NCBI GenBank assembly: GCA_030066245.1
Contig: JASJBY010000341.1
Location: forward strand, 1-5,082
Length of the DNA stretch: 5,082 nt
Reading direction: 5' to 3'
From: Gammaproteobacteria bacterium
Lineage (GTDB): Bacteria > Pseudomonadota > Gammaproteobacteria > JAABTG01
A model generated the notes under the pieces. The model saw nothing but the letters and a program-made list of their open reading frames with translations. It had not been told where the DNA came from and searched no databases. Positions 1 through 5,082 of the stretch are shown here, piece after piece; position 1 is the first letter of the stretch, and each line of letters begins with the position of its first letter. The translations under genes were made by a program, and so were the position numbers.

Positions 1-1067
1 CGACTGCCGAAGCCGCCGGGGATCAGCACGGCGTCCGCCTCCTGCAGACAGTCGACGCCGGTCTTCTCGATGTCTTCCGAGTCGATGTAGCGGATGTTTA
101 CCTTGGTGCGAGTCTGGGTGCCGGCGTGGACCAGCGCCTCGGTGAGCGACTTGTAGGACTCGGTGAGGTGCATGTACTTGCCCACCATGGCCACGGTGCA
201 TTCACCCGTGGGGCTCTCCAGTCCCGTGATTACCCGATCCCATTCGGAGAGATCGGTGTTGGGCGCATCCAGGTGCAGCTTCTCCACCACGATGTCGTCC
301 AGGCCCTGCTCGTGGAAGGCGCGCGGGATCTTGTAGATGCTGTCCACGTCCACCGCCGAGATGACCGCCCGCTCTTCGACGTTGGTGAACAGCGCTATCT
401 TGCGGCGCTCGTTCTCCGGAACGGGCCTGTCAGCCCGGCACAGCAGGATGTCCGGCTGTATGCCGATGGAACGCAACTCCTTCACCGAGTGCTGGGTCGG
501 CTTGGTCTTCACCTCGCCAGCCGAGGGAATGTAGGGCACCAGGGTCAGATGGATGAAGAGGGAACGCTCGTGCCCCAAGTCCACACGCATCTGACGAATG
601 GCTTCCAGGAACGGCAGGGACTCGATGTCGCCCACGGTGCCGCCGATCTCGACCAGCACCACGTCCATGCCGGAAGCTGCCACACCCTGGACGCAGGCCT
701 TGATCTCGTCGGTGATGTGGGGGATGACCTGTACGGTACCTCCCAGGTAGTCGCCCCGCCGCTCCTTGCGGATCACGTTGTAGTAGATCTGGCCCGTGGT
801 GTAGTTGTTGCGCTGCCCCATGGTGGTGCGCACGAAGCGTTCGTAGTGGCCGAGGTCCAGGTCGGTCTCGGCGCCGTCCTCCGTCACGAACACTTCCCCA
901 TGCTGGAACGGGCTCATGGTGCCGGGATCCACGTTGATGTAGGGATCCAGCTTGATCAACGTGACTTTCAGGCCGCGGGCTTCCAGGATGGCGCCGAGGG
1001 AGGCGGCGGCGATGCCCTTGCCCAAGGAGGAAACAACGCCGCCGGTAACGAAAATGTATCGCGTCAT
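1..1067 (-). CDS. pyrG: CTP synthase (glutamine hydrolysing), N-terminal 355 residues, cut by the window edge
   Basis: CTP synthase converts UTP to CTP with ATP and glutamine-derived ammonia, the last step of de novo pyrimidine nucleotide synthesis, in the cytoplasm. Reading minus from the ATG at 1067 gives MTRYIFVTGGVVSSLGKGIA, the near-invariant family start with its P-loop (Lys17). The Mg-binding acidic residues are present as D71 (in ETDLDLGHYERF) and E140 (in VEIGGTVGDIES). The synthetase domain fills roughly residues 1-265. The glutamine amidotransferase domain begins after it, and the visible part ends at PGGFGS (residues 350-355), the oxyanion-hole loop. The catalytic Cys (379 in E. 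coli) and His/Glu lie beyond base 1; the family is about 545 aa, so about 190 residues are missing only because of the window edge. An AAGGG at 1071-1075 is the likely Shine-Dalgarno, but its spacer is only 3 nt. No frameshift is seen. The gene is divergent from pepN; its usual downstream partners (kdsA, eno) would lie outside. Confidence 0.98.
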   Translation of the reverse strand, partial: MTRYIFVTGGVVSSLGKGIAAASLGAILEARGLKVTLIKLDPYINVDPGTMSPFQHGEVFVTEDGAETDLDLGHYERFVRTTMGQRNNYTTGQIYYNVIRKERRGDYLGGTVQVIPHITDEIKACVQGVAASGMDVVLVEIGGTVGDIESLPFLEAIRQMRVDLGHERSLFIHLTLVPYIPSAGEVKTKPTQHSVKELRSIGIQPDILLCRADRPVPENERRKIALFTNVEERAVISAVDVDSIYKIPRAFHEQGLDDIVVEKLHLDAPNTDLSEWDRVITGLESPTGECTVAMVGKYMHLTESYKSLTEALVHAGTQTRTKVNIRYIDSEDIEKTGVDCLQEADAVLIPGGFGS

Positions 1068-1182
1068 GAACCCTTTCAAAAAACGACAACCTGGCTATCC
1101 ATGGCCTGCTCCATGCAGTTACTGATCAGCCGGCGCGGCTGTGCTTCCTGTCACCGGATAGGGCCGCGAGGGTTGGCGGCGT

Positions 1183-1202
1183 TGGCAGTAGAGGGAGTGC
1201 CA
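1183..1202. promoter_or_regulatory. Dyad TGGCA-N10-TGCCA, possible operator
   Basis: Perfect 5-bp inverted arms (1183-1187 and 1198-1202) are spaced by 10 nt, about one helical turn plus half-sites. The dyad lies near the middle of the divergent spacer and would fall just downstream of the proposed pyrG start point, a place where a dimeric repressor could act. I do not recognise it as the site of a named regulator. Arms of 5 bp can arise by chance in a 300-bp spacer. Confidence 0.2.
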
Positions 1203-1216
1203 TAAGACGGGGCTAC

Positions 1217-1245
1217 AAATTACCAGACTCGGGCCGGGGAAACAA
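1217..1245 (-). promoter_or_regulatory. Candidate sigma70 promoter for pyrG
   Basis: On the minus strand TTGTTT (1240-1245) and TAATTT (1217-1222) are separated by exactly 17 nt. A TG one base upstream of the -10 (TGGTAATTT) gives an extended -10 element. Each hexamer matches only three of six consensus positions, so this is weak, but it is the most AT-rich stretch in the spacer. If used, transcription would begin near 1210 and leave a leader of about 140 nt before pyrG, containing the 12-codon ORF and both small hairpins. Inference only. Confidence 0.3.
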
Positions 1246-1289
1246 TGCGGAGCGGCCTGAACCTTCCGGCCCGGCACCCGGTCCCATGG

Positions 1290-1316
1290 TTGCGCTGACC
1301 CGCCCTGTGATAGGGT
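1290..1316 (+). promoter_or_regulatory. Candidate promoter for pepN
   Basis: TTGCGC (1290-1295) and TAGGGT (1311-1316) sit about 55 nt upstream of the pepN ATG. The spacer is 15 nt, shorter than the usual 16-18, and each hexamer is a partial match. An alternative, TTGGCA (1182-1187) with TAAGAC (1203-1208), has a better -35 but also a 15-nt spacer. Neither is secure. Confidence 0.25.
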
Positions 1317-1357
1317 AGCGACACCGTCGCGCGCGGCGCCTGAAGCCAACGAACAGT

Positions 1358-1362
1358 AGGGA
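1358..1362 (+). promoter_or_regulatory. Shine-Dalgarno site of pepN
   Basis: AGGGA lies 8 nt before the ATG at 1371, normal spacing for translation initiation. The nearer AGAGG ends only 1 nt before the ATG and is too close to be the main site. This supports the ATG at 1371 as the start, as does the protein, which begins with a short tail before the conserved FLQDYTAPNF segment. Confidence 0.6.
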
Positions 1363-1370
1363 TTAGAGGC

Positions 1371-4013
1371 ATGAGCGAGCAAGCCCCGAACACCATCTTT
1401 CTGCAGGATTACACGGCCCCGAATTTCCTCGTCGACAGCGTGGATCTGCACTTCGACCTGGATGAGAACGCCACCACCGTGGATTGTCGGATGACCTTGA
1501 AGCGCAACCCGGAGCGACAGGGGAATCATCCGCTGGTGTTGAACGGCTGCGATCTGCAGCTCGAGTCGCTCCTCATCGATGATGAATCCGTGCCGCCGGA
1601 ACGCTATCGGATTGCCGGGGAGGACCTGACCATCGCCGATGTGCCGGACGCCTTCACGCTGGCCACCAGAACCCGCATCAATCCCCGGGAGAACACCTCC
1701 CTGGAAGGGCTCTACAAGTCCGGGGACATGTTCTGCACCCAGTGCGAGGCGGAGGGCTTCCGCAAGATCACCTACTTCCCCGACCGGCCTGACGTGATGA
1801 GCCGGTACACCACGACCATTGTCGCGGACAGGGACCGCTACCCGGTGCTGCTCTCCAACGGCAACCCGGTGGACTCCGGCACGTCCGAGGGCAACCGACA
1901 CTGGGTGCGCTGGGAAGATCCCTTTCGCAAGCCCTCCTATCTATTTGCCCTGGTGGCCGGCGATCTGGTCACCATCGAAGACAGCTTTACCACGCGCTCG
2001 GGGCGCCAGGTGGCGCTACGCATCTACGTGGAGCCGGTCAACGCCGAGAAATGCGACCACGCCATGCGCTCCCTGAAAAACGCCATGCGCTGGGACGAGG
2101 AGACGTTCGGGCTGGAATACGATCTGGACATCTACATGATCGTGGCGGTGGACAACTTCAACGCCGGCGCCATGGAGAACAAGGGCCTCAACATCTTCAA
2201 CTCGAAGTATGTGCTGGCGCGTCCCGAAACGGCCACGGACACTGACTTCGTGAACGTGGAAGGCGTGATCGGCCATGAGTATTTCCATAACTGGACCGGC
2301 AACCGGGTCACCTGCCGTGACTGGTTTCAGCTCAGTCTCAAGGAAGGGCTTACCGTGTTCCGCGATCAGGAGTTCAGCTGCGACATGGCGTCCCGTGCAG
2401 TCAAGCGCATCAGCGACGTACGGCACCTGCGGACCGCCCAGTTCGCCGAGGACGCAAGCCCCATGGCGCACCCGGTGAGACCTGACTCGTACATCGAAAT
2501 CAGCAACTTCTACACCCTCACCGTGTATCAGAAAGGCGCCGAAGTGATCCGCATGATTCACACCCTGCTCGGCGGCGAAGGGTTCCGCAAGGGCATGGAT
2601 CTCTACATCGAGCGCCACGATGGTCAAGCGGTGACCACGGACGACTTCGTCAGCGCCATGGAGGACGCCAACGATGTCGACCTGGGTCAGTTCCGTTTGT
2701 GGTACAGCCAAGCCGGCACACCCGAGCTGACCGTGGAAGACGACTACGACGCCGACGACGGTGTCTACGCCTTGACCTTGAGGCAGTCAACGCCGCCGAC
2801 CCCCGGCCAGGAGCAGAAGCAGCCCCTGCACATGCCGGTCGCGATGGCGCTGCTGGACGGCCAGGGCGACCAGGTGCCGCTCAGGCTGGAGGGAGAAATC
2901 ACCGCCGGCGATGCCAGCAGGGTCCTGGAACTTCGCGAGGCAGAGCAGGTGTATCGCTTCACCGGCCTCGCCGAACGCCCCCTGCCTTCCCTGCTACGCG
3001 GATTCTCGGCGCCCGTGAAGCTGAACGCCGCCTATACGGACGAGCAGCTTGCGGTGCTCCTCGCCAAGGACTCGGATCCCTTCAACCGCTGGGACGCGGG
3101 CCAGCGGCTGGCCCTCAAGTGCCTTCTGGATCTGGTGGCCGACCATCAGCAGCGGCGCACCCTTGCGCTGCCGGAGCATCTGGTCGGCGCCTACGCGGAG
3201 GTCCTTCAGGACCAGGCGCTGGATAAGTCATTGAAGGCCGAAACCCTGGCACTTCCCTCGGAGGCTTATCTCGCCGAGCAGATGGAGACCGTGGACGTGG
3301 ATGGCATCCACGCGACGCGTCTCTTCGCGCGACGGACCCTGGCCGAGAAGCTGCAAGCACAGTTCCGTGAAGTCTTCCACGCCAACCTGGAAGACGGGCC
3401 CTACGTCATGAGCCCCGAGGCCATGGGCCGGCGCTCCTTGAAGAACATGTGCCTCGGCTACCTCATGGAGCTGGAGACGCCCGAGATACGAAGCCTCTGT
3501 CTCGACCAGTTCAACGATGCCGGCAACATGACCGACACCATGTCGTCGCTGAGCTTCCTGACCAACTGCGACTGCCCCGAGCGCGGCGAGGCCCTGTCCA
3601 GCTTCTACACCCGCTGGAAAGACGATCCCCTGCTCGTGGACAAGTGGTTCTCCGCCCAGGCCCTGTCCAGACTGCCCGGCACGCTGGCGGAAGTACGCAA
3701 GCTCCTGGAGCACCCCGCATTCGACATCAAAAACCCGAACCGCGTCCGCTCCCTGGTGGGCGCGTTCTGCCATGCCAACGGCGTGCGCTTCCATGACGCC
3801 TCCGGCGCCGGCTACAGCTTCCTGGCCGACCAGGTGCTGCGCCTGGACAAGCTGAACCCGCAGGTCGCCGCCCGCATGATCGGCGCTCTCAGCCGCTGGC
3901 GCCGCTTCGATTCCGCCCGCGGCCAACTGATGCGCGCCGAGCTGGAGCGGGTGGCGGCCGCGGAGGAGATCTCCAAAGATACCTACGAGGTGGTCTCCAA
4001 GAGTCTCGCATAG
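1371..4013 (+). CDS. pepN: Aminopeptidase N (membrane alanyl aminopeptidase, M1 family)
   Basis: PepN is a zinc aminopeptidase that removes N-terminal residues from peptides with broad specificity and acts late in cytosolic protein turnover. The 880-aa product is complete and close to the 870 aa of E. coli PepN. The substrate-recognition motif GAMEN is at residues 266-270 (Glu269 binds the free N-terminus). The zinc site HEYFH is at 302-306 with the third ligand Glu325 in LKEGLTVFRD, and Glu303 is the general base. Tyr386 in NFYTLTVYQKGAE is the transition-state tyrosine. All are E. coli numbering plus five. CTQCEAEGFR near residue 125 supplies the other N-terminus-binding Glu. Order: beta-rich N-domain (about 1-200), thermolysin-like catalytic domain (about 200-445), a small beta domain, then an all-helical C-terminal domain ending EISKDTYEVVSKSLA. 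No signal peptide is present. The start is supported by AGGGA 8 nt upstream. It is divergent from pyrG and convergent with the gene ending at 4419. No missing residues or frameshift are seen. Confidence 0.98.
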   Translation: MSEQAPNTIFLQDYTAPNFLVDSVDLHFDLDENATTVDCRMTLKRNPERQGNHPLVLNGCDLQLESLLIDDESVPPERYRIAGEDLTIADVPDAFTLATRTRINPRENTSLEGLYKSGDMFCTQCEAEGFRKITYFPDRPDVMSRYTTTIVADRDRYPVLLSNGNPVDSGTSEGNRHWVRWEDPFRKPSYLFALVAGDLVTIEDSFTTRSGRQVALRIYVEPVNAEKCDHAMRSLKNAMRWDEETFGLEYDLDIYMIVAVDNFNAGAMENKGLNIFNSKYVLARPETATDTDFVNVEGVIGHEYFHNWTGNRVTCRDWFQLSLKEGLTVFRDQEFSCDMASRAVKRISDVRHLRTAQFAEDASPMAHPVRPDSYIEISNFYTLTVYQKGAEVIRMIHTLLGGEGFRKGMDLYIERHDGQAVTTDDFVSAMEDANDVDLGQFRLWYSQAGTPELTVEDDYDADDGVYALTLRQSTPPTPGQEQKQPLHMPVAMALLDGQGDQVPLRLEGEITAGDASRVLELREAEQVYRFTGLAERPLPSLLRGFSAPVKLNAAYTDEQLAVLLAKDSDPFNRWDAGQRLALKCLLDLVADHQQRRTLALPEHLVGAYAEVLQDQALDKSLKAETLALPSEAYLAEQMETVDVDGIHATRLFARRTLAEKLQAQFREVFHANLEDGPYVMSPEAMGRRSLKNMCLGYLMELETPEIRSLCLDQFNDAGNMTDTMSSLSFLTNCDCPERGEALSSFYTRWKDDPLLVDKWFSAQALSRLPGTLAEVRKLLEHPAFDIKNPNRVRSLVGAFCHANGVRFHDASGAGYSFLADQVLRLDKLNPQVAARMIGALSRWRRFDSARGQLMRAELERVAAAEEISKDTYEVVSKSLA

Positions 4014-4022
4014 CGACGGCGA

Positions 4023-4114
4023 GCGGTCGGCGGTCAGTAAGAAGGGAGCAGAGGGCAGGGAGAGAAGAAGCGGGCAGCGGTTGGCGGTCGGCGGTCAGTA
4101 AGAAAGGAGCAAAG
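4023..4114 (+). repeat. 31-bp direct repeat, two copies 61 bp apart
   Basis: Copies at 4023-4053 and 4084-4114 share an identical 21-bp start, GCGGTCGGCGGTCAGTAAGA plus A, then differ at only two of the next ten positions (both G to A). Inside each copy, GCGGTCG and GCGGTCA form a heptamer pair. The first copy begins 10 nt after the pepN stop codon. The match is far beyond chance, so the segment was duplicated locally or two copies of an element inserted here. Confidence 0.9.
4070..4097 (+). repeat. Four tandem GCGGNNN heptamers
   Basis: The units are GCGGGCA (4070), GCGGTTG (4077), GCGGTCG (4084) and GCGGTCA (4091), each exactly 7 nt and all beginning GCGG. Two further units of the same kind lie at 4023-4036. 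The first unit, GCGGGCA, is the same heptamer that is tandemly repeated on the opposite strand at 4324-4358, which links the left and right flanks. Confidence 0.75.
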
Positions 4115-4133
4115 GGAAGAGGGCAGGAGGAAC

Positions 4134-4244
4134 GGTGACTCGTGACTCGTGACTCGTGACTCGTGAATCGTGAATAGTGAGCAGTGAGCAGTGACTGGTG
4201 AAGCGGAGCGGTGACTCGTGAATCGTGACTGGTGAGTGGTGAGA
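4134..4244 (+). repeat. Degenerate heptanucleotide array, fifteen NGTGANN units
   Basis: Ten consecutive 7-mers fill 4134-4203: GGTGACT, CGTGACT three times, CGTGAAT twice, AGTGAGC twice, AGTGACT and GGTGAAG. After a 6-nt break (CGGAGC, 4204-4209) five more fill 4210-4244: GGTGACT, CGTGAAT, CGTGACT, GGTGAGT and GGTGAGA. GTGA is invariant in all fifteen; position 1 is never T and the last two positions vary in a limited way (CT, AT, GC, AG, GT, GA). Seven is not a multiple of three and plus-strand frames contain TGA, so this is not coding. Neighbouring identical units suggest slippage or unit duplication with later drift. Heptanucleotide short tandem repeats are known in cyanobacteria (STRRs), but no relation is claimed. 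Confidence 0.95.
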
Positions 4245-4323
4245 CGGCTTAGCCCACGAATGGCCACTTCTCCTCTTCTCCTTGCCCTCCGCTCCCTGCC
4301 CCCTGCCCTCTTCTGACCTCTTC

Positions 4324-4358
4324 CTGCCCGCTGCCCGCTGCCCGCCGCCCGCTGCCCG
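4324..4358 (-). repeat. Five tandem CTGCCCG heptamers in a polypyrimidine tract
   Basis: The plus strand reads CTGCCCG, CTGCCCG, CTGCCCG, CCGCCCG, CTGCCCG; on the minus strand this is a GCGGGCA-type heptad. It sits in a pyrimidine-rich stretch from about 4268 to 4383 that also contains near-heptad spaced CCCTGCC words at 4294-4308. The period of seven is the same as in the other two arrays of this spacer. The last unit and its flank are the perfect complement of 4066-4080. Confidence 0.85.
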
Positions 4359-4372
4359 CTTCTCCCTTCTTC

Positions 4373-4414
4373 CCCTCTCCCCCGAACACGGGGGAGAGGG
4401 CAAGGGAGAGGGGG
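4373..4414. repeat. 11-bp hairpin plus mirror repeat: potential intrastrand triplex element, possible 3'-end structure
   Basis: On the plus strand CCCTCTCCCCC (4373-4383), a 6-nt loop, and GGGGGAGAGGG (4390-4400) form a perfect 11-bp stem. After CAA (4401-4403) comes GGGAGAGGGGG (4404-4414), the exact mirror of the preceding purine arm. This is the pyrimidine-purine-purine order in which the third strand could fold back antiparallel on the hairpin with 11 G.G-C or A.A-T triads. It matches the design of potential intrastrand triplex elements described in E. coli. It lies 4 nt beyond the stop codon of the minus-strand gene, so it could act at the 3' end of that transcript or of pepN. There is no T-tract on either side, so a classical intrinsic terminator is not supported. 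Confidence 0.7.
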
Positions 4415-4418
4415 CTCC

Positions 4419-5082
4419 TCAGCCTGAAAGCAGGCCCAGGAACGCGACGGCGAAACCGGCGGTCACCGCAAGTGCCATGAGCGCCCCCAGCACGCGGGCC
4501 GAGCGCTTCAGGCGAACGAATGGCTGCGGCGCATGGTCCGCCGCTGGGCTTTTCCGAAGCCGTGCTCGGGAGGGCGGGGGCTCGCCGAGACGGCCGGCGT
4601 CTCTGATGAGGTGCAGCACCTGGTCGGCCAGCAGACGGCCCTTGATGCCGTCCCCCAGACACAGACTGCTGCCGTCGCGCAGGCGGGCACGTATGGTGTA
4701 GCGGACTGCCGCCCGGGCACCCTGGCCACTCTGCATGGTGATATTGTGGTCCACGCCCGTGACCTCGTCAGTGCCCACGTGACGGGCACGGAACGGCAAA
4801 CCGAACAATCGCCGGCGAGTCACCAGACCCTGACCGGAGATCTGCACCTGCAGGCTGTTGCCCATCAAGTAAGCGCCCAGCACGCTCATGGCGAGGCCGG
4901 CCAGGCCGAACACCAGAAGGAAGAACCCTGCGCCGGCCAGCATGACCGGGGACGGCGCGGCGCTGCCGGGCAGACCGGCGGACAGGGGGGCGCCCATGAA
5001 CGCCAGACCGGCCAACAGGACACCGCCTCCGACACCCCGGGTGCGTGCCGCCGGGTAGTCGAGCCGGAGGCCGTCGGCACCC
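4419..5082 (-). CDS. Uncharacterised small membrane protein, C-terminal 221 residues, 5' end outside the window
   Basis: The frame is open from the right edge to the TGA at 4419-4421. The visible part starts GADGLRLDYPAARTR, which reads like coding sequence, so the real start is probably beyond 5082; internal TTG (5015) and ATG (4997) would be poor starts because they fall inside the first membrane segment. Order: a short soluble stretch; a hydrophobic segment VGGGVLLAGLAFMGAPL; a second one around MLAGAGFFLLVFGLAGLAMS; a soluble domain of about 110 residues with RRRLFGLPFRARHV, then YTIRARLRDGSSLCLGDGIK and a helix LLADQVLHLIRDA; a Pro/Arg/Lys-rich linker; and a final segment VLGALMALAVTAGFAVAFLG four residues from the end. 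The layout, two membrane segments then a beta-rich domain, resembles small inner-membrane proteins with a PH-like domain, but I do not recognise the family and assign no function. It is convergent with pepN. Confidence 0.75.
   Translation of the reverse strand, partial: GADGLRLDYPAARTRGVGGGVLLAGLAFMGAPLSAGLPGSAAPSPVMLAGAGFFLLVFGLAGLAMSVLGAYLMGNSLQVQISGQGLVTRRRLFGLPFRARHVGTDEVTGVDHNITMQSGQGARAAVRYTIRARLRDGSSLCLGDGIKGRLLADQVLHLIRDAGRLGEPPPSRARLRKSPAADHAPQPFVRLKRSARVLGALMALAVTAGFAVAFLGLLSG

Larger units (their letters stand above)
1068..1370. other. Divergent pyrG-pepN intergenic region
   Basis: This 303-bp spacer separates two divergent start codons and should hold both promoters. I see no convincing conserved gene in it. 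Contents: a weak promoter candidate for each gene (listed separately); the dyad TGGCA-N10-TGCCA at 1183-1202; a 5-bp hairpin AGCCG-GCG-CGGCT at 1128-1140; a second 5-bp hairpin CATGG-N6-CCATG at 1100-1115; and a 12-codon minus-strand ORF at 1076-1114 ending 8 nt before the pyrG ATG. None of the hairpins is followed by a T-tract, so none looks like an attenuator terminator. No known riboswitch was recognised. Confidence 0.7.
4014..4418. other. Repeat-dominated convergent intergenic region
   Basis: This 405-bp gap between two converging stop codons holds no credible gene. The left flank (about 4035-4133) is purine-rich on the plus strand, the middle (4134-4244) is a heptamer array, about 25 bp (4245-4270) look non-repetitive, and the right flank (about 4268-4383) is almost pure pyrimidine. 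The flanks are complementary at several spots: 4066-4080 pairs perfectly with 4349-4363 (15 nt), 4116-4127 with 4302-4313 (12 nt), and 4044-4059 with 4281-4296 (16 nt, two mismatches). Minus-strand reading frames stay open here only because the repeats lack minus-strand stops; their products are low-complexity. Confidence 0.85.

Noticed and set aside
126..1205. Long plus-strand open frame (359 codons) opposite pyrG
   Set aside because: It is antisense to a clearly recognised CTP synthase in GC-rich DNA, where such frames stay open by codon bias, and its product resembles no protein family I know.
1119..1901. Minus-strand open frame of 260 codons crossing the pepN start and the divergent spacer
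   Set aside because: It overlaps the conserved pepN N-domain on the opposite strand and has no recognisable motif. The same applies to the long antisense frames at 2016-2711 and 3228-3926.
4134..4244. Heptamer array considered as a CRISPR array or an iteron-type origin
   Set aside because: Units are contiguous 7-mers with no spacers, so not CRISPR. There is no DnaA box cluster, AT-rich unwinding region or replication gene nearby, so an iteron origin is not supported.
4373..4400. 11-bp hairpin as a classical rho-independent terminator
   Set aside because: No run of T follows the stem on either strand (CAAGGG on plus, GGAAGAAGG on minus), so it is kept only as a structural element with a possible 3'-end role.
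4034..4403. Minus-strand frames through the heptamer array, giving Ser/His/Thr-rich repeating peptides with a 7-residue period
   Set aside because: A 7-nt repeat always yields a 7-residue period in an open frame, and the minus strand of GTGA units has few stops. Low complexity and no start context; not a gene.

Overview
The window is GC-rich chromosomal DNA from a proteobacterium, most likely a gammaproteobacterium. The basis is a PepN of the Escherichia coli type, collinear with the E. coli enzyme through the catalytic core with a constant offset of five residues, next to an ordinary bacterial CTP synthase. A halophilic or sulfur-oxidising lineage such as Ectothiorhodospiraceae is possible, but that is a guess and not shown by the sequence.

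Layout: (1) 1-1067, minus strand: the N-terminal two thirds of pyrG (CTP synthase), cut by the left window edge. (2) 1068-1370: a divergent intergenic region with weak promoter candidates for both neighbours, one small dyad and a 12-codon leader ORF in front of pyrG. (3) 1371-4013, plus strand: complete pepN (membrane alanyl aminopeptidase, M1 family, 880 aa). (4) 4014-4418: a 405-bp convergent intergenic region made almost wholly of simple-sequence structure. It holds GCGGNNN heptads inside a 31-bp direct repeat, fifteen NGTGANN heptads, a pyrimidine-rich stretch with five CTGCCCG heptads, and an 11-bp hairpin whose purine arm is followed by a perfect mirror copy of itself. (5) 4419-5082, minus strand: the C-terminal part of an uncharacterised small membrane protein, cut by the right edge.

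The three genes show no obvious common pathway. pyrG makes CTP, pepN trims peptides to amino acids, and the third is unknown. pyrG and pepN are divergent; pepN and the membrane protein are convergent. The genes look ordinary and intact where visible. The part worth a second look is the pepN 3' intergenic region, where unrelated-looking repeats share a 7-nt period, the two flanks are complementary to each other, and the right end matches the design of a potential intrastrand triplex element. I see no defence system, mobile-element gene, CRISPR array, tRNA or rRNA.
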